64,000 bases of DNA from Halobacillus litoralis (GTDB taxonomy: Bacteria > Bacillota > Bacilli > Bacillales > Halobacillaceae), in contig NZ_WMFA01000011.1 of assembly GCF_009856445.1 (NCBI RefSeq), forward strand, positions 31,276 through 95,275. The letters run 5' to 3'. The first letter of the stretch is position 1, and each line of letters opens with the position of its first letter. The notes under the pieces are model-generated. The model saw nothing but the letters and a program-made list of their open reading frames with translations. It had not been told where the DNA came from and did no database searches. The translations under genes and the position numbers were made by a program. This document shows, in pieces, positions 27,251-35,860 of this stretch.

Positions 27251-27281
27251 AAAGCCACTACTCTCTTGCAGTAGTGGCTTT
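27251..27281. terminator. Terminator between acuC and motS
   Basis: AAAGCCACTACT pairs with AGTAGTGGCTTT (12 bp). The T run is better on the minus strand, so it mainly ends the ccpA-motPS transcript. Confidence 0.82.
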
Positions 27282-27283
27282 CA

Positions 27284-28069
27284 TTAAGTAGAGGAGCTTT
27301 CGTAATCCGGGTCAAGAATCACAATTTCCACTCTCCGATTTTTACTCCAATTTTTTTCTGAATCATTCGGTGCTACAGGTCTTGTTTCTGCATAAGCGAC
27401 AGCAGTAAAACGCTTGGGGTCTAACCCTTCCGTGTTTGTAAGGATATAGCGGATGACGCTGCTGGCTCTAGCACCAGATAACTCCCAATTTGAGGGATAA
27501 CGATAAGTATTGATCTGCCGATTATCGGTATGCCCCTCTACTTTAACGAAATTCGGAATATTCGTTAAGAGGGTACCGACTTTCGTTAAGAAAGGTTTTG
27601 CCCCATCAAGGATTTCAGCACGGCTCGTTTCAAACAGCAACTGTTCTTCTAAGACCAGTACAATCCCCCGCTCTGTTTGAGTAGCTGCAATGATGTCACT
27701 CAAGTTGTTCTCTTTAAGATATTCATCGACTTCTTCTTTTAACGCTTCAAGATCTTCCGTCTGCTCATCCTCTTTAGAGGCCACATGATCAGGCGTATCT
27801 ACAGGGTCTTCAAACTCATTGTTTTTTTCCCCGTTCTCTTGAATTTTCGTCTGTTCTGTTGGATAGTCGCTCTCGATAGCTGATGGATAAAAGTCAAAAA
27901 TCATCCGGTTACGGAAGGACTCTGCTATGGCTTCAAATTTTACTAAATTAATTTGAGACATGGAGAATAAAAGAATGAAAAACACAAGTACCAGTGTAAT
28001 CATATCCGCGTATGTAGTCATCCATTTGGGTGCGCCTTTATTCTTTTCCCTTCTACGCTTAAGATTCAT
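27284..28069 (-). CDS. motS: Sodium-type flagellar stator subunit MotS
   Basis: MotB-family protein, 261 residues. One TM helix near the N-terminus contains the ion-carrying Asp in TTYADMITLVLVFFILLFSM, then a linker with acidic residues and a C-terminal OmpA-like peptidoglycan-binding domain (VEGHTDNRQIN, YPSNWELSGARASSV). Location behind ccpA and motP identifies it as MotS, the Na+-coupled stator, which suits a salt-loving host. Overlaps motP by 11 bases. Confidence 0.94.
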   Translation of the reverse strand: MNLKRRREKNKGAPKWMTTYADMITLVLVFFILLFSMSQINLVKFEAIAESFRNRMIFDFYPSAIESDYPTEQTKIQENGEKNNEFEDPVDTPDHVASKEDEQTEDLEALKEEVDEYLKENNLSDIIAATQTERGIVLVLEEQLLFETSRAEILDGAKPFLTKVGTLLTNIPNFVKVEGHTDNRQINTYRYPSNWELSGARASSVIRYILTNTEGLDPKRFTAVAYAETRPVAPNDSEKNWSKNRRVEIVILDPDYESSST

Positions 28070-28886
28070 TAGCAGTAGCTCCTAATGGATCTTCCTCTAC
28101 TTGTTCCTTTTCTTCTACTTTCTTATCACTTTCAGATAAAAATGCGCTCAGTTTTTCTTCCAGAATTTTAGGATTCTGCCCAGACTGCACACCAATAACA
28201 CCTTCAATGATAACTTGTTTTATGAATATCTCTTCATACGTTTTGTTTTCAAGCTTTCCAGCCATTGGGATAAAGACAAGGTTGGCAAGCAATGTACCAT
28301 AAAAAGTAGTAAGCAGGGCTACAGCCATTTGAGGACCAAGTGTTGCAGGATTGGATAAGCTTTGCAGCATAAGGACGAGACCAATCAATGTCCCAATCAT
28401 TCCCCACGCCGGGGCATATTCTCCTGCCTTCTCAATGATAGCTCTCCCTCTTTGATGACGCTCTTCAACGGCCACGATTTCTGCTTTCATAATGTCATTG
28501 ATGACCTCTGGTTCAATACCATCTACAGCAAGAAGGATTCCTTTCTTAATAAAGGGATCTTCCACTTCTTCCAGTTCTGTCTCAAGAGCAAGTAAACCCT
28601 CTCTCCTTGCTTTTTCAGATAAGCTTACAAACAAGGAAATCAATTCTCTTAAATTCAAGTCACTCGTTTTAAAAGCCTCTTTAGTTACACGGAACGTCAG
28701 CTTCACTTCTCTCATATTGAAGTTTACTAGAATCGCTGCTGCAAGCCCCCCAAGAACGATTAAGATCGAAGACACTTGAATAAACGACTTAAATCCTCCG
28801 AAACCAGCGTTTGCCATGATCCCAAACATGACCATGGCAAAACCGACTGTAATTCCGATGGGAGTCAATAAATCTTTTTTTGTCAT
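28059..28886 (-). CDS. motP: Sodium-type flagellar stator subunit MotP
   Basis: MotA-family channel subunit, 275 residues with four TM helices: GITVGFAMVMFGIMANAGF, a second near residue 35-52, and the pair around GMIGTLIGLVLMLQ and VALLTTFYGTLLANLVFI. The cytoplasmic loop between TM2 and TM3 is charged (EAFKTSDLNLRELISLF) and contacts the FliG rotor. The C-terminal tail is acidic (VEEKEQVEEDP). Co-transcribed with ccpA by position. Confidence 0.94.
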   Translation of the reverse strand: MTKKDLLTPIGITVGFAMVMFGIMANAGFGGFKSFIQVSSILIVLGGLAAAILVNFNMREVKLTFRVTKEAFKTSDLNLRELISLFVSLSEKARREGLLALETELEEVEDPFIKKGILLAVDGIEPEVINDIMKAEIVAVEERHQRGRAIIEKAGEYAPAWGMIGTLIGLVLMLQSLSNPATLGPQMAVALLTTFYGTLLANLVFIPMAGKLENKTYEEIFIKQVIIEGVIGVQSGQNPKILEEKLSAFLSESDKKVEEKEQVEEDPLGATANES

Positions 28887-28910
28887 TCCACTCTCACCTC
28901 AGTTTCGAAC

Positions 28911-28940
28911 AAGTACCTTATAGTACATATATCGGTACTA
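28911..28940 (-). promoter_or_regulatory. Stem-loop between ccpA and motP
   Basis: On the minus strand AGTACC at the ccpA stop can pair with GGTACT 22 bases on, or TAGTAC can pair with GTACTA in a tighter hairpin; the two are mutually exclusive. No clear T run. In B. subtilis a ccpA-motPS intergenic stem-loop limits motPS expression, so a similar role is possible. Confidence 0.45.
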
Positions 28941-29936
28941 TTTCTGCTGAGTTGAGTTTCTTTCGATAATTCTATGCGGCAAAATGACATTCTGCTCTTC
29001 CACTTCTTCTTTATTCATGAATTTCGTAAGAAGACGCATGGCCACGGCACCAATATCATACATTGGCTGCACGACTGTAGAAAGCGTCGGACGCACCATC
29101 GTAGCTAGGCGGGTGTTATCAAAACCAAAGACTTCTATGTCCTCCGGAACACGAATGCCACGGTCTTGCGCACCATGAATGACACCAAGTGCCATCTCAT
29201 CTGAAGAAACGAAAATAGCCGTTGGCTGGTTGTCCATCTCGACAATCTGTTCTAATGCTTCAAGGCCAGAATCATAGGAGTAATCGCCTGTAACCATCCA
29301 TTTTTCCGGCTGTTCTTCGCCACTTTCCTTCATAGCACGTGCAAAGCCTTCTACTTTTTCAGTATTAATGACCGTGTTTTCAGGACCAGAAACAAAAGCA
29401 ATACGTTTGTTATTTTCAAGCAGCAGCTTTGTTGCATCATAAGCAGCTTCTTCGTAATTAATATTTACGGATGGAGTTTCTTTTGTCTCATCTACCGTGG
29501 CAGCAAGTGCAATAGGGACAGAAGAAGTTTTGAATTCACGGATATGATCTTCTGTAATATCTCCGCCCATGAAGATCAAGCCATCCACTTGTTTTCCTAA
29601 CATGGCATTGATTAAATGAAGCTCTTTATCTTTATTCTGATCGGAGTTACTCAGAATAATATTGTAATTGTACATCGTTGCGATATCTTCAATTCCCCGC
29701 GCTAGTTCCGCAAAGAAAATACTGGAGATGTCAGGAATTATTACTCCAACGGTTGTCGTTTTCTTACTTGCTAATCCACGAGCGACCGCGTTCGGTCGAT
29801 ACCCTAGTCTTTCAATGGCGTCATGTACTTTTTTACGTGTCGCCGGCTTAACATTCGGATTCCCATTCACAACCCTTGAAACCGTCGCCATCGATACATT
29901 TGCCTCTCTCGCTACATCATATATTGTTACATTCAT
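28938..29936 (-). CDS. ccpA: Catabolite control protein A
   Basis: LacI/GalR-family master regulator of carbon catabolite control; binds cre sites with HPr-Ser46-P as co-effector. 332 residues. [23 protein letters not shown], hinge [19 protein letters not shown] and the effector domain ([53 protein letters not shown]) are nearly identical to B. subtilis CcpA. The second ATG (29936) is the better spaced from AAGGAGG. Followed by motPS and preceded by aroA as in B. subtilis. Confidence 0.98.
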   Translation of the reverse strand: MNVTIYDVAREANVSMATVSRVVNGNPNVKPATRKKVHDAIERLGYRPNAVARGLASKKTTTVGVIIPDISSIFFAELARGIEDIATMYNYNIILSNSDQNKDKELHLINAMLGKQVDGLIFMGGDITEDHIREFKTSSVPIALAATVDETKETPSVNINYEEAAYDATKLLLENNKRIAFVSGPENTVINTEKVEGFARAMKESGEEQPEKWMVTGDYSYDSGLEALEQIVEMDNQPTAIFVSSDEMALGVIHGAQDRGIRVPEDIEVFGFDNTRLATMVRPTLSTVVQPMYDIGAVAMRLLTKFMNKEEVEEQNVILPHRIIERNSTQQK

Positions 29937-30053
29937 CATGCATCCTCCTTCGTCAAATCCAGTCGTTCATTTTTGTTCAATAGGATAATCATACGATAAA
30001 TCGCTTACCCGCGCAATATTCGTAGCTTTTCTCTGTATTATTATACCCTAATT

Positions 30054-30081
30054 ATTATAACGGATAGCCGTTTCCCTGCAA
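30054..30081 (-). promoter_or_regulatory. ccpA promoter
   Basis: Minus strand TTGCAG (30081-30076), 16 bp, TATAAT (30059-30054). The gap 29937-30245 holds this promoter, the long leader of ccpA and the aroA terminator; I see no gene in it. Confidence 0.6.
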
Positions 30082-30154
30082 AAGAATAAGATAAAAGGAC
30101 CTCCCACCCTTGATATCTCTATTTAAGTTACTGACGTGAGAAGAGCTTGAAAAC

Positions 30155-30188
30155 AAAAAAAAGTTAGGCTAGCTGACCAGCCTAACTT
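30155..30188 (-). terminator. aroA terminator
   Basis: AAGTTAGGCT / AGCCTAACTT stem with 8-base loop, then eight T on the minus strand. Confidence 0.9.
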
Positions 30189-30245
30189 TTCACTTCCATT
30201 GTTTGTTCTATAAAACATTACAATTGTAAAATGGGGGTCTTTATT

Positions 30246-31304
30246 TTATTTTTTTAACTCTTCCATGAAAGCATGGAACGTAGGGATATCCATTTGTTGC
30301 GCTGAATCAGACAGGGCTACAGCTGGATCAGGGTGAACCTCTGCCATGACTCCATCTGCACCGATGGCTAGAGCTGCTTTCGCCGCAGGTAATAGGAGAT
30401 CACGACGACCGGTAGAGTGTGTGACATCCACCATTACAGGCAAGTGAGTTTCCTGTTTTAAAATAGGTACAGCAGAGATATCCAGGGTGTTTCTTGTCGC
30501 TTTTTCATACGTGCGGATGCCTCGTTCGCAAAGAATGATATCCTGGTTCCCTCTCGAGATGATGTATTCCGCTGCATTTATGAACTCTGAAATTGTAGCA
30601 GACATTCCTCTTTTTAATAGGACCGGTTTATTTACAGAACCTGCTGCTTTAAGAAGTTCAAAGTTTTGCATGTTACGTGCACCGATTTGGATAACATCCA
30701 AGTAATCCAGGGCTTCTTCCAAGTCTGCAGGGTTTACGATTTCACTGACAACCGCTAAATCTTGTTCGTCAGCGGCCTGCTTGAGCATTTTTAGACCTTC
30801 AATACCAAGTCCCTGAAAGTCGTAAGGAGATGTTCTCGGCTTGAATGCACCTCCGCGCAAAAGTTTAAGCCCTTGGTCTTTAACAGCCTTTGCAACTGTC
30901 GATACTTGTTCATAACTTTCTACGGAACAAGGCCCCATAATGAAAGAGGGTGATCCATTTCCGACTTTTTCTCCCTTGATTTCTACTACTGTGTCTTCAG
31001 GCTTTTTCTTACGTGATACAAGCAGAGCCTTCCTGTGATCATCTTCTTGCAACTCTAAAGCTGCCTTGAAGATTTCCTTGAATAAGTGAACGATTGTTGA
31101 ATCCTCGAAAGGACCTTTGTTATGTTGAGATAATTGATTGAGCATCGCTCTTTCCCTAACAGGATCAAAGCGGTTCATCCCTTGCTGCTCCTTGATTTGA
31201 CCGATTTCCTTTACTAGATCACCGCGTTTATTGATTAAATTCAAAAGCTGTAAATTAACATCATCTAATTGGCTACGCAGCTGGTCAAGATTTTGATTAC
31301 TCAT
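30246..31304 (-). CDS. aroA: Chorismate mutase-DAHP synthase fusion
   Basis: Bifunctional shikimate-pathway entry enzyme, 352 residues. The N-terminal 90 residues are an AroQ-type chorismate mutase helix bundle ([20 protein letters not shown]), which acts as the feedback-sensing domain for prephenate/chorismate. The rest is a KDSA/AroA-beta type 3-deoxy-7-phosphoheptulonate synthase: [46 protein letters not shown] and [14 protein letters not shown]. In Bacillus this gene is named aroA (aroG in some genomes). Own promoter and terminator. Confidence 0.97.
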   Translation of the reverse strand: MSNQNLDQLRSQLDDVNLQLLNLINKRGDLVKEIGQIKEQQGMNRFDPVRERAMLNQLSQHNKGPFEDSTIVHLFKEIFKAALELQEDDHRKALLVSRKKKPEDTVVEIKGEKVGNGSPSFIMGPCSVESYEQVSTVAKAVKDQGLKLLRGGAFKPRTSPYDFQGLGIEGLKMLKQAADEQDLAVVSEIVNPADLEEALDYLDVIQIGARNMQNFELLKAAGSVNKPVLLKRGMSATISEFINAAEYIISRGNQDIILCERGIRTYEKATRNTLDISAVPILKQETHLPVMVDVTHSTGRRDLLLPAAKAALAIGADGVMAEVHPDPAVALSDSAQQMDIPTFHAFMEELKK

Positions 31305-31371
31305 TATGTTCGTCCCCCTACCAAGAATTTAGTGTTATGAAATGGATGAATACTTTAAATAATTAGGGACA

Positions 31372-31400
31372 ATTATAGCTAATATTTCGACAGTTGTCAC
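31372..31400 (-). promoter_or_regulatory. aroA promoter
   Basis: Minus strand GTGACA (31400-31395), 17 bp, TATAAT (31377-31372), a near-consensus sigma-A promoter about 70 bases before the start codon. Confidence 0.75.
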
Positions 31401-31473
31401 CCCTATAAAGGGTTTTCATGAAATTCTTTATCAAAAGTTTATCTAACCTTTATCAACAATACTGTCCTAAACC

Positions 31474-31501
31474 AAAAAAGGCCTGCTTTTTTACAGGCCT
31501 T
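31474..31501 (-). terminator. Terminator of the ytxGHJ operon
   Basis: AAGGCCTG / CAGGCCTT stem followed by six T on the minus strand. Confidence 0.85.
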
Positions 31502-31508
31502 GACGAAG

Positions 31509-31826
31509 TTAGACTTCCAATAATCTCTCTTTTGTGATGGCCGAATGACTGTCATGCCAAACAGCTTCTCCTTCTTGAAACTGAATGACCTGAGGTGACT
31601 CATGACGTACTCCAGTGAATTCAGCAATATGGTTGGATAGTTCCCTTGAATCCTGCACATAAAGTATGAAGCATGGAACAGATGTCTCTTCAGTAAAACG
31701 GAGAAACTGCTCTTGAGCTGCAGCACTGATCGGGCAAGTGAGACTATGCTTTAGTAAGAAAAACTCTTGATGCATTTCTACGATGTTTATAAATTCCTCT
31801 TTACTTTTAATCACTTCGTGTTTCAC
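31509..31826 (-). CDS. ytxJ: Bacilliredoxin-type protein YtxJ (BrxC)
   Basis: 105 residues, thioredoxin-like fold with the single-Cys TCPIS motif in HSLTCPISAAAQEQ, the mark of BrxC/YtxJ, which removes bacillithiol from mixed disulfides. A second Cys is in TSVPCFILYV. GTG at 31826 follows GGAGGAATACAT; an upstream reading to 31889 runs through a hairpin and lacks a site. Third gene of ytxGHJ. Confidence 0.9.
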   Translation of the reverse strand: MKHEVIKSKEEFINIVEMHQEFFLLKHSLTCPISAAAQEQFLRFTEETSVPCFILYVQDSRELSNHIAEFTGVRHESPQVIQFQEGEAVWHDSHSAITKERLLEV

Positions 31827-31850
31827 ATGTATTCCTCCTTCAACAGAAAA

Positions 31851-31878
31851 GATGGAGGTTGATTGTTCAACCTCCATC
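31851..31878 (-). promoter_or_regulatory. Hairpin between ytxH and ytxJ (possible attenuator)
   Basis: A perfect 12-bp stem (GATGGAGGTTGA / TCAACCTCCATC) with a 4-base loop, then TTTTCTGTT on the minus strand. It lies between the ytxH stop and the ytxJ ribosome-binding site and may lower expression of ytxJ or protect the upstream mRNA. Confidence 0.6.
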
Positions 31879-31888
31879 TCACTTTTCA

Positions 31889-32311
31889 TTATAAATTAGA
31901 TGATGTCGTAGAATCTTGTTGCTTTTCAAGCTCTTGTGCAGCTTCTTCAATGGCTTCTGCCACTTCTTGAGCTGCTTTTTCAGCTTCATCTTCTTCACTT
32001 GAACGGAAGTTTTTCACTTTATCTTTCACAGCTCCACTGAACTGCTGGGATTTCTCTGACACGTTTTTAGAGAGTTGAGAGGAAGACTCTACGGCTTTAT
32101 CTTTCCATACGCCACTTTTCTCATAAGCGACATCTTTCCACTCTCCAGCACGCTCTTTCCATTCACTGGAGCTACTATTGATATTGTCACGAAGTTCACG
32201 ACCGGATTTTGGTGCGAACAATAGGGCTACGGCAGCTCCTACGAGTCCACCAATTAAAGAACCTAGTACGAAATCTCTTCCATTACCATTTTGTTGATTT
32301 TGTTGACTCAT
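31889..32311 (-). CDS. ytxH: YtxH-family general stress protein
   Basis: 140 residues. A short glycine-rich hydrophobic segment (FVLGSLIGGLVGAAVALLFA, residues 15-34), followed by PKSGRELRDNI, is the YtxH (gas-vesicle-GvpP-like) signature. The rest is a polar amphipathic region with repeated KEKSQQFSGAVKDK-like helices and an acidic end rich in Ala and Glu. It is probably a membrane-associated helix protein of the general stress response. Second gene of a sigma-B type operon. Confidence 0.9.
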   Translation of the reverse strand: MSQQNQQNGNGRDFVLGSLIGGLVGAAVALLFAPKSGRELRDNINSSSSEWKERAGEWKDVAYEKSGVWKDKAVESSSQLSKNVSEKSQQFSGAVKDKVKNFRSSEEDEAEKAAQEVAEAIEEAAQELEKQQDSTTSSNL

Positions 32312-32325
32312 AAACGAATTCCTCC

Positions 32326-32745
32326 TTAAGATTTAGTCTCTTCTTTCTTTGCTTTCTTCCACAAATTGATGGCCACTTGCCCCCATTTCATGGCTTGGGC
32401 TGCTGTATCCGTGTTCTCATGAGCTGACTGGGTTAGCCCTTTGGATACAGATCGAATAGACTGATTGAACTCTTGAACTGTGTCACCAATTCCCTTGACC
32501 CCGTCTACTAAAGTATTCAACTTTTGTGACTTTTCTCCTACATCTTCAGCCAATTTATTGGTTTTATTCAAGAGCTCGGTTGTCTCTAAGGTGATTCCTT
32601 CCATTTGCTTTTCCACACCTTCAAGTGTGTCAGCAACGTTGTTCATCGTACGGCGCACAGCCGTCAGAGTCCTCGCCAAAAAGATGACAAGAACAGCAAA
32701 AGCCACTGCTGCAATTAGTGCAGCAATGTACAGAATAATAATCAT
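32326..32745 (-). CDS. ytxG: YtxG, DUF948-family protein
   Basis: 139 residues. One N-terminal TM helix (IILYIAALIAAVAFAVLVIFLA) then a long coiled-coil-prone region (TLEGVEKQMEGITLETTELLNKT), typical of DUF948. First gene of ytxGHJ, with AAGGAGTG ten bases before ATG. A sigma-B type promoter lies just upstream. Molecular function unknown; stress-induced in B. subtilis. Confidence 0.9.
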   Translation of the reverse strand: MIIILYIAALIAAVAFAVLVIFLARTLTAVRRTMNNVADTLEGVEKQMEGITLETTELLNKTNKLAEDVGEKSQKLNTLVDGVKGIGDTVQEFNQSIRSVSKGLTQSAHENTDTAAQAMKWGQVAINLWKKAKKEETKS

Positions 32746-32789
32746 TCCCCCTGCACACTCCTTCTTATGTAATCCACATAGTTTAGTTT

Positions 32790-32814
32790 ATACCCTAATT
32801 AGACATTTCTAAAC
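32790..32814 (-). promoter_or_regulatory. Sigma-B promoter of ytxGHJ
   Basis: Minus strand GTTTAG (32814-32809), 13 bp, GGGTAT (32795-32790), one mismatch from GTTTAA-N12..14-GGGTAT. In B. subtilis this operon is a member of the general stress regulon, so site and context agree. Confidence 0.82.
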
Positions 32815-32965
32815 GTAGTGGCTACTATAAATGGACTTATTCGCTATTGTATCCGGAAATTCCTTCATTAATCGGATATTTTGTTCGAAAAAGTTCCTTT
32901 TTGCTATTATCCTGCGATAAAAGTTTGATCCTACTTAGAGGTAGAGAAACCATCCATTTGAGTAT

Positions 32966-33050
32966 AGGGTTCGTTTCACCTTTATTACAAATGGGGGTGG
33001 TTGGCAAGGATCGAGACTTGCCTGGGCAGCGAAGCGGCTTGACCACATAA
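32966..33050. repeat. Degenerate repeat remnant, copy E
   Basis: The 400-base gap before ytxG holds no gene. Its middle (AGGGTTCGTTTCACC, GGGGGTGGTTGGCAAG, CGAGACTTGCC and a terminal GGCTTGACCAC) parallels the right module of copy A (GGGGTTCGTTTCTCAC, GGGGTGGCTGGGAAG, CGAGACTCCC). The GTGGTTGGCAAG and CTTGACCAC arms still pair. Terminal repeats are lost or too diverged to see. Confidence 0.55.
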
Positions 33051-33101
33051 AAGATACCTGATTCCGGCAAATTAAATCCTCAGCAGCTTGAAATTGCGCA
33101 C

Positions 33102-33140
33102 AAAAAAGAAAAACATGCGGCTATATTTAAAGCCGCATGC
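33102..33140 (-). terminator. murC terminator
   Basis: CATGCGGCT / AGCCGCATG stem, then TTTTTCTTTTTT on the minus strand. Confidence 0.88.
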
Positions 33141-33144
33141 TCAT

Positions 33145-34440
33145 TTAGTCGTTCTGCTTCTCATAAGCCTCTTGGAATTTTTGAATATCGCCTGCTCCCA
33201 TGAACAATAACACACCATTTTCATGCGCTGAAAGTTGATCGACTTCTTCCAGTTGTAAAACGCGGGAGTCAGGAATCAACTCCTGCAAATGATTGATAGT
33301 CAATTTACCCTCATTTTCTCTGGCAGATCCGAAGATATCGCAAAGATAAACTTCATCTGCTTCGTTCAGACTTTCTGCAAATTCATTTAGGAACGTTTTG
33401 GTTCTCGTGAACGTATGAGGCTGAAAAATCGCGACTACGGGACGATCTTTATATTTCTTCCGAGCCGTTTCAATCGTAGCATTAATTTCGATTGGATGGT
33501 GGGCATAATCGTCTACTAAAATCTGGTCATGCCACTGTTTTTCTGTAAATCGTCGTTTAACACCCTTGAATGTAGCAAGCTTTTTTATTTCCTCTGACTG
33601 CATATTTTCATAGTGACATAATGCTATGACACTTAACGCATTCAATACGGTGTGGTTACCATACTGCGGAATGGTAAAGGTATCATAATAGTTGTTTCTG
33701 ACGAAAACATCGAATGAAGTTCCTTCTGATGTTTCGGTTATGTTCTGAGCTTGGAAATCATTTGTATCTGCCAGTCCATAATAGAGGACCGGTACATTGG
33801 CTTGAATATGTTGGAGATGCTCATCATCTCCACAAGCAATGATTCCTTTTTTCACTTGTTTCGCCATTTCCTGAAAAGCCTGGAATACATCATCCACACT
33901 ACTGAAATAGTCAGGATGATCGAAATCAATATTCGTCATGATCGCGTAATCCGGTTTATAGGAAAGGAAATGACGTCGATATTCACACGCCTCAAAAGCA
34001 AAGTATTGACTGTTTTCGTGCCCCTTACCTGTACCATCTCCAATAAGATAAGAAGTCGGATAATTTTCAGATAGGACATGTGCCAATAATCCTGTTGTTG
34101 AGGTCTTACCATGAGCGCCAGTTACTGCAATACTTGTATAGTTTTGCAGCCACTCCCCTAAAAATTCATGATAACGATAAAACGGCAGTCCCAGTTCTTT
34201 TGCTTCTTGAATTTCCTCGTGATCATCACTGAAAGCATTCCCAGCAATAATCGTCAATCCTTCTTGAATGTTTTCCTTTGAAAAAGGAAGAATTTCTATA
34301 TTCTTAGATTCTAAAACTTCTTGAGTAAAAAAACGTTTTTCAACATCTGATCCTTGAACCTTCTCACCAGAATCATGAAGAATCTGGGCAAGCGAACTCA
34401 TTCCTGTTCCTTTGATACCAATGAAATGGTAAGTTGTCAT
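33145..34440 (-). CDS. murC: UDP-N-acetylmuramate-L-alanine ligase
   Basis: Adds the first amino acid of the peptidoglycan stem peptide. 431 residues: Rossmann-like start [17 protein letters not shown], the ATP loop in [27 protein letters not shown], and the C-terminal [16 protein letters not shown] and [12 protein letters not shown]. All Mur-ligase motifs present. ATG at 34440 is spaced from TTGGAGG; the in-frame TTG at 34446 is too close. Next to sftA in B. subtilis; here a NAPRTase-like gene lies between. Confidence 0.97.
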   Translation of the reverse strand: MTTYHFIGIKGTGMSSLAQILHDSGEKVQGSDVEKRFFTQEVLESKNIEILPFSKENIQEGLTIIAGNAFSDDHEEIQEAKELGLPFYRYHEFLGEWLQNYTSIAVTGAHGKTSTTGLLAHVLSENYPTSYLIGDGTGKGHENSQYFAFEACEYRRHFLSYKPDYAIMTNIDFDHPDYFSSVDDVFQAFQEMAKQVKKGIIACGDDEHLQHIQANVPVLYYGLADTNDFQAQNITETSEGTSFDVFVRNNYYDTFTIPQYGNHTVLNALSVIALCHYENMQSEEIKKLATFKGVKRRFTEKQWHDQILVDDYAHHPIEINATIETARKKYKDRPVVAIFQPHTFTRTKTFLNEFAESLNEADEVYLCDIFGSARENEGKLTINHLQELIPDSRVLQLEEVDQLSAHENGVLLFMGAGDIQKFQEAYEKQND

Positions 34441-34591
34441 AAACAAGAACCTCCAAAATAAAGTGGGTCACTTTAAGTATAGTATATGTAATCTTCATGG
34501 ATATGCGATTTAAAGTTGCACGCTTCGATAACCACGCATCTGCATTACCCAATCATATCACGGAATGGACGACAGAAAAAGTAAATATGAC

Positions 34592-34629
34592 CCAATCAAA
34601 AGGCACAAACAAACGCTGTCCGTGCCTTT
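34592..34629 (-). terminator. Terminator after the NAPRTase-like gene
   Basis: AAAGGCACGGACA pairs with TGTTTGTGCCTTT on the minus strand; the T run is short (TTTTGATT). Confidence 0.6.
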
Positions 34630-34638
34630 CTCAAGCGA

Positions 34639-35754
34639 TCATTCTTCTGCTCCAGTATATTCAACATATTCCAAGCGTGGATTATGCTTGTACCTTCTAC
34701 CTTCCTTGGCTTCTGGTTCACCATCGATCAATACATTATCACCTGTAAAACCGATTCCGATTTTCAATAAACTACCTCCGACACCATACATGTCAACTGG
34801 TACTTTCTTTTCTTCAAACGCCCGGATCCGCTCCTTGGTGAATCCACCGCTGACTACAATTTTCACATGCTTGTAACCTTCCTGATCCAAAGCACGTCTG
34901 AGGGCAAAAATCAATTCAGGATTGACTCCTCTTGGATCAAAAGTACCCATAAGGTGCTGATTTCTTAAGAAATATTTATCTACGAGGTTACGGGAAGTAT
35001 CTAAGCGGACACCCTTCAATTCATCACCAAATTCTCGAGCTACCTTTAATGAATCAGTAATGACATCATTGTTGTAATCCACAAGGGCCATCAGCTGATC
35101 GTTTGGAAATTGTTGATGATAGGCTTTCGTTGCCGCTACAACATCCCCTTTGAACATCTGGATCAGGGCATGAGGCATGGTTCCCATTCCCTCTTTCCCC
35201 CACCATTCATTCATCGCGTGTGTCGCTTGTGCCGTAGAACCGCCGATAAAAGCAGAATAACCATCCCCTGATTGCTGGGTGAAGTGATCATCCCGGTCAC
35301 CCATGAAAATAATCGGCTTCTGCTTACCCGATGAACGAGCTGCTTTGACGACATTATATACATTGGTGGCGACAGAAGTTCTCCTCGCTAATATCCCATC
35401 AATGATTCCTTCTAAAAATCCAAAATACTGATAAGGTCCCGTCACCGTGAGCACTGTCTCATAAGGACTGATTTTATCCCCATCTTTCAATGAATGGATC
35501 TCAAGCTTCTCTGGGTGCTCGGCAAACGTATGGATCAAAGCAATGACTTCATCGGTTCCACACAACACAGCATGGTCCTTTTGAAAAAATTGCATCGTTA
35601 CTTTATTATCAGGTAAATGATTTTCTACAATATCTCTTGTCTTTAAAAAGTAAACAGCAGAAAACCAGCCTTCCGCTACACGTTCATCAAACTTAAACGT
35701 TTTATTCGTTAATCGGCTGATTTCGCCATTCAACTTCAGTGCTATTTCCTTCAT
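34639..35754 (-). CDS. Nicotinate phosphoribosyltransferase-like protein
   Basis: 371 residues of the NAPRTase/quinolinate phosphoribosyltransferase barrel: TVTGPYQYFGFLEGIIDG, a positively charged nucleotide-side segment (FMGDRDDHFTQQSGDGYSAFIGG), VRLDTSRNLVDK and the phosphate loop VVSGGFTKERIRAFEE with VDMYGVGGSLL. It should turn nicotinate (or a related base) and PRPP into the mononucleotide in NAD salvage. It is shorter than the typical bacterial PncB and resembles archaeal forms. Placed between murC and sftA, an insertion relative to B. subtilis order. Confidence 0.88.
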   Translation of the reverse strand: MKEIALKLNGEISRLTNKTFKFDERVAEGWFSAVYFLKTRDIVENHLPDNKVTMQFFQKDHAVLCGTDEVIALIHTFAEHPEKLEIHSLKDGDKISPYETVLTVTGPYQYFGFLEGIIDGILARRTSVATNVYNVVKAARSSGKQKPIIFMGDRDDHFTQQSGDGYSAFIGGSTAQATHAMNEWWGKEGMGTMPHALIQMFKGDVVAATKAYHQQFPNDQLMALVDYNNDVITDSLKVAREFGDELKGVRLDTSRNLVDKYFLRNQHLMGTFDPRGVNPELIFALRRALDQEGYKHVKIVVSGGFTKERIRAFEEKKVPVDMYGVGGSLLKIGIGFTGDNVLIDGEPEAKEGRRYKHNPRLEYVEYTGAEE

Positions 35755-35860
35755 GGCTTAACTCCTTAAACATAGAGGTCATGATCACTCTCGTTTTCAT
35801 TCATTGTTAATCATATAAAATTGAGAAGTTTTGCACAAGGTTTTTGCCGAAATGATGGAT

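Noticed and set aside
29990..30005. cre-like AATCGCTTAC upstream of ccpA, considered as autoregulation
   Set aside because: Only about 11 of 14 consensus positions match, with the TG and final A missing.
34497..34876. Plus-strand frames over the murC / NAPRTase gap
   Set aside because: Overlap the 3' end of a clear gene on the other strand; no start signal.
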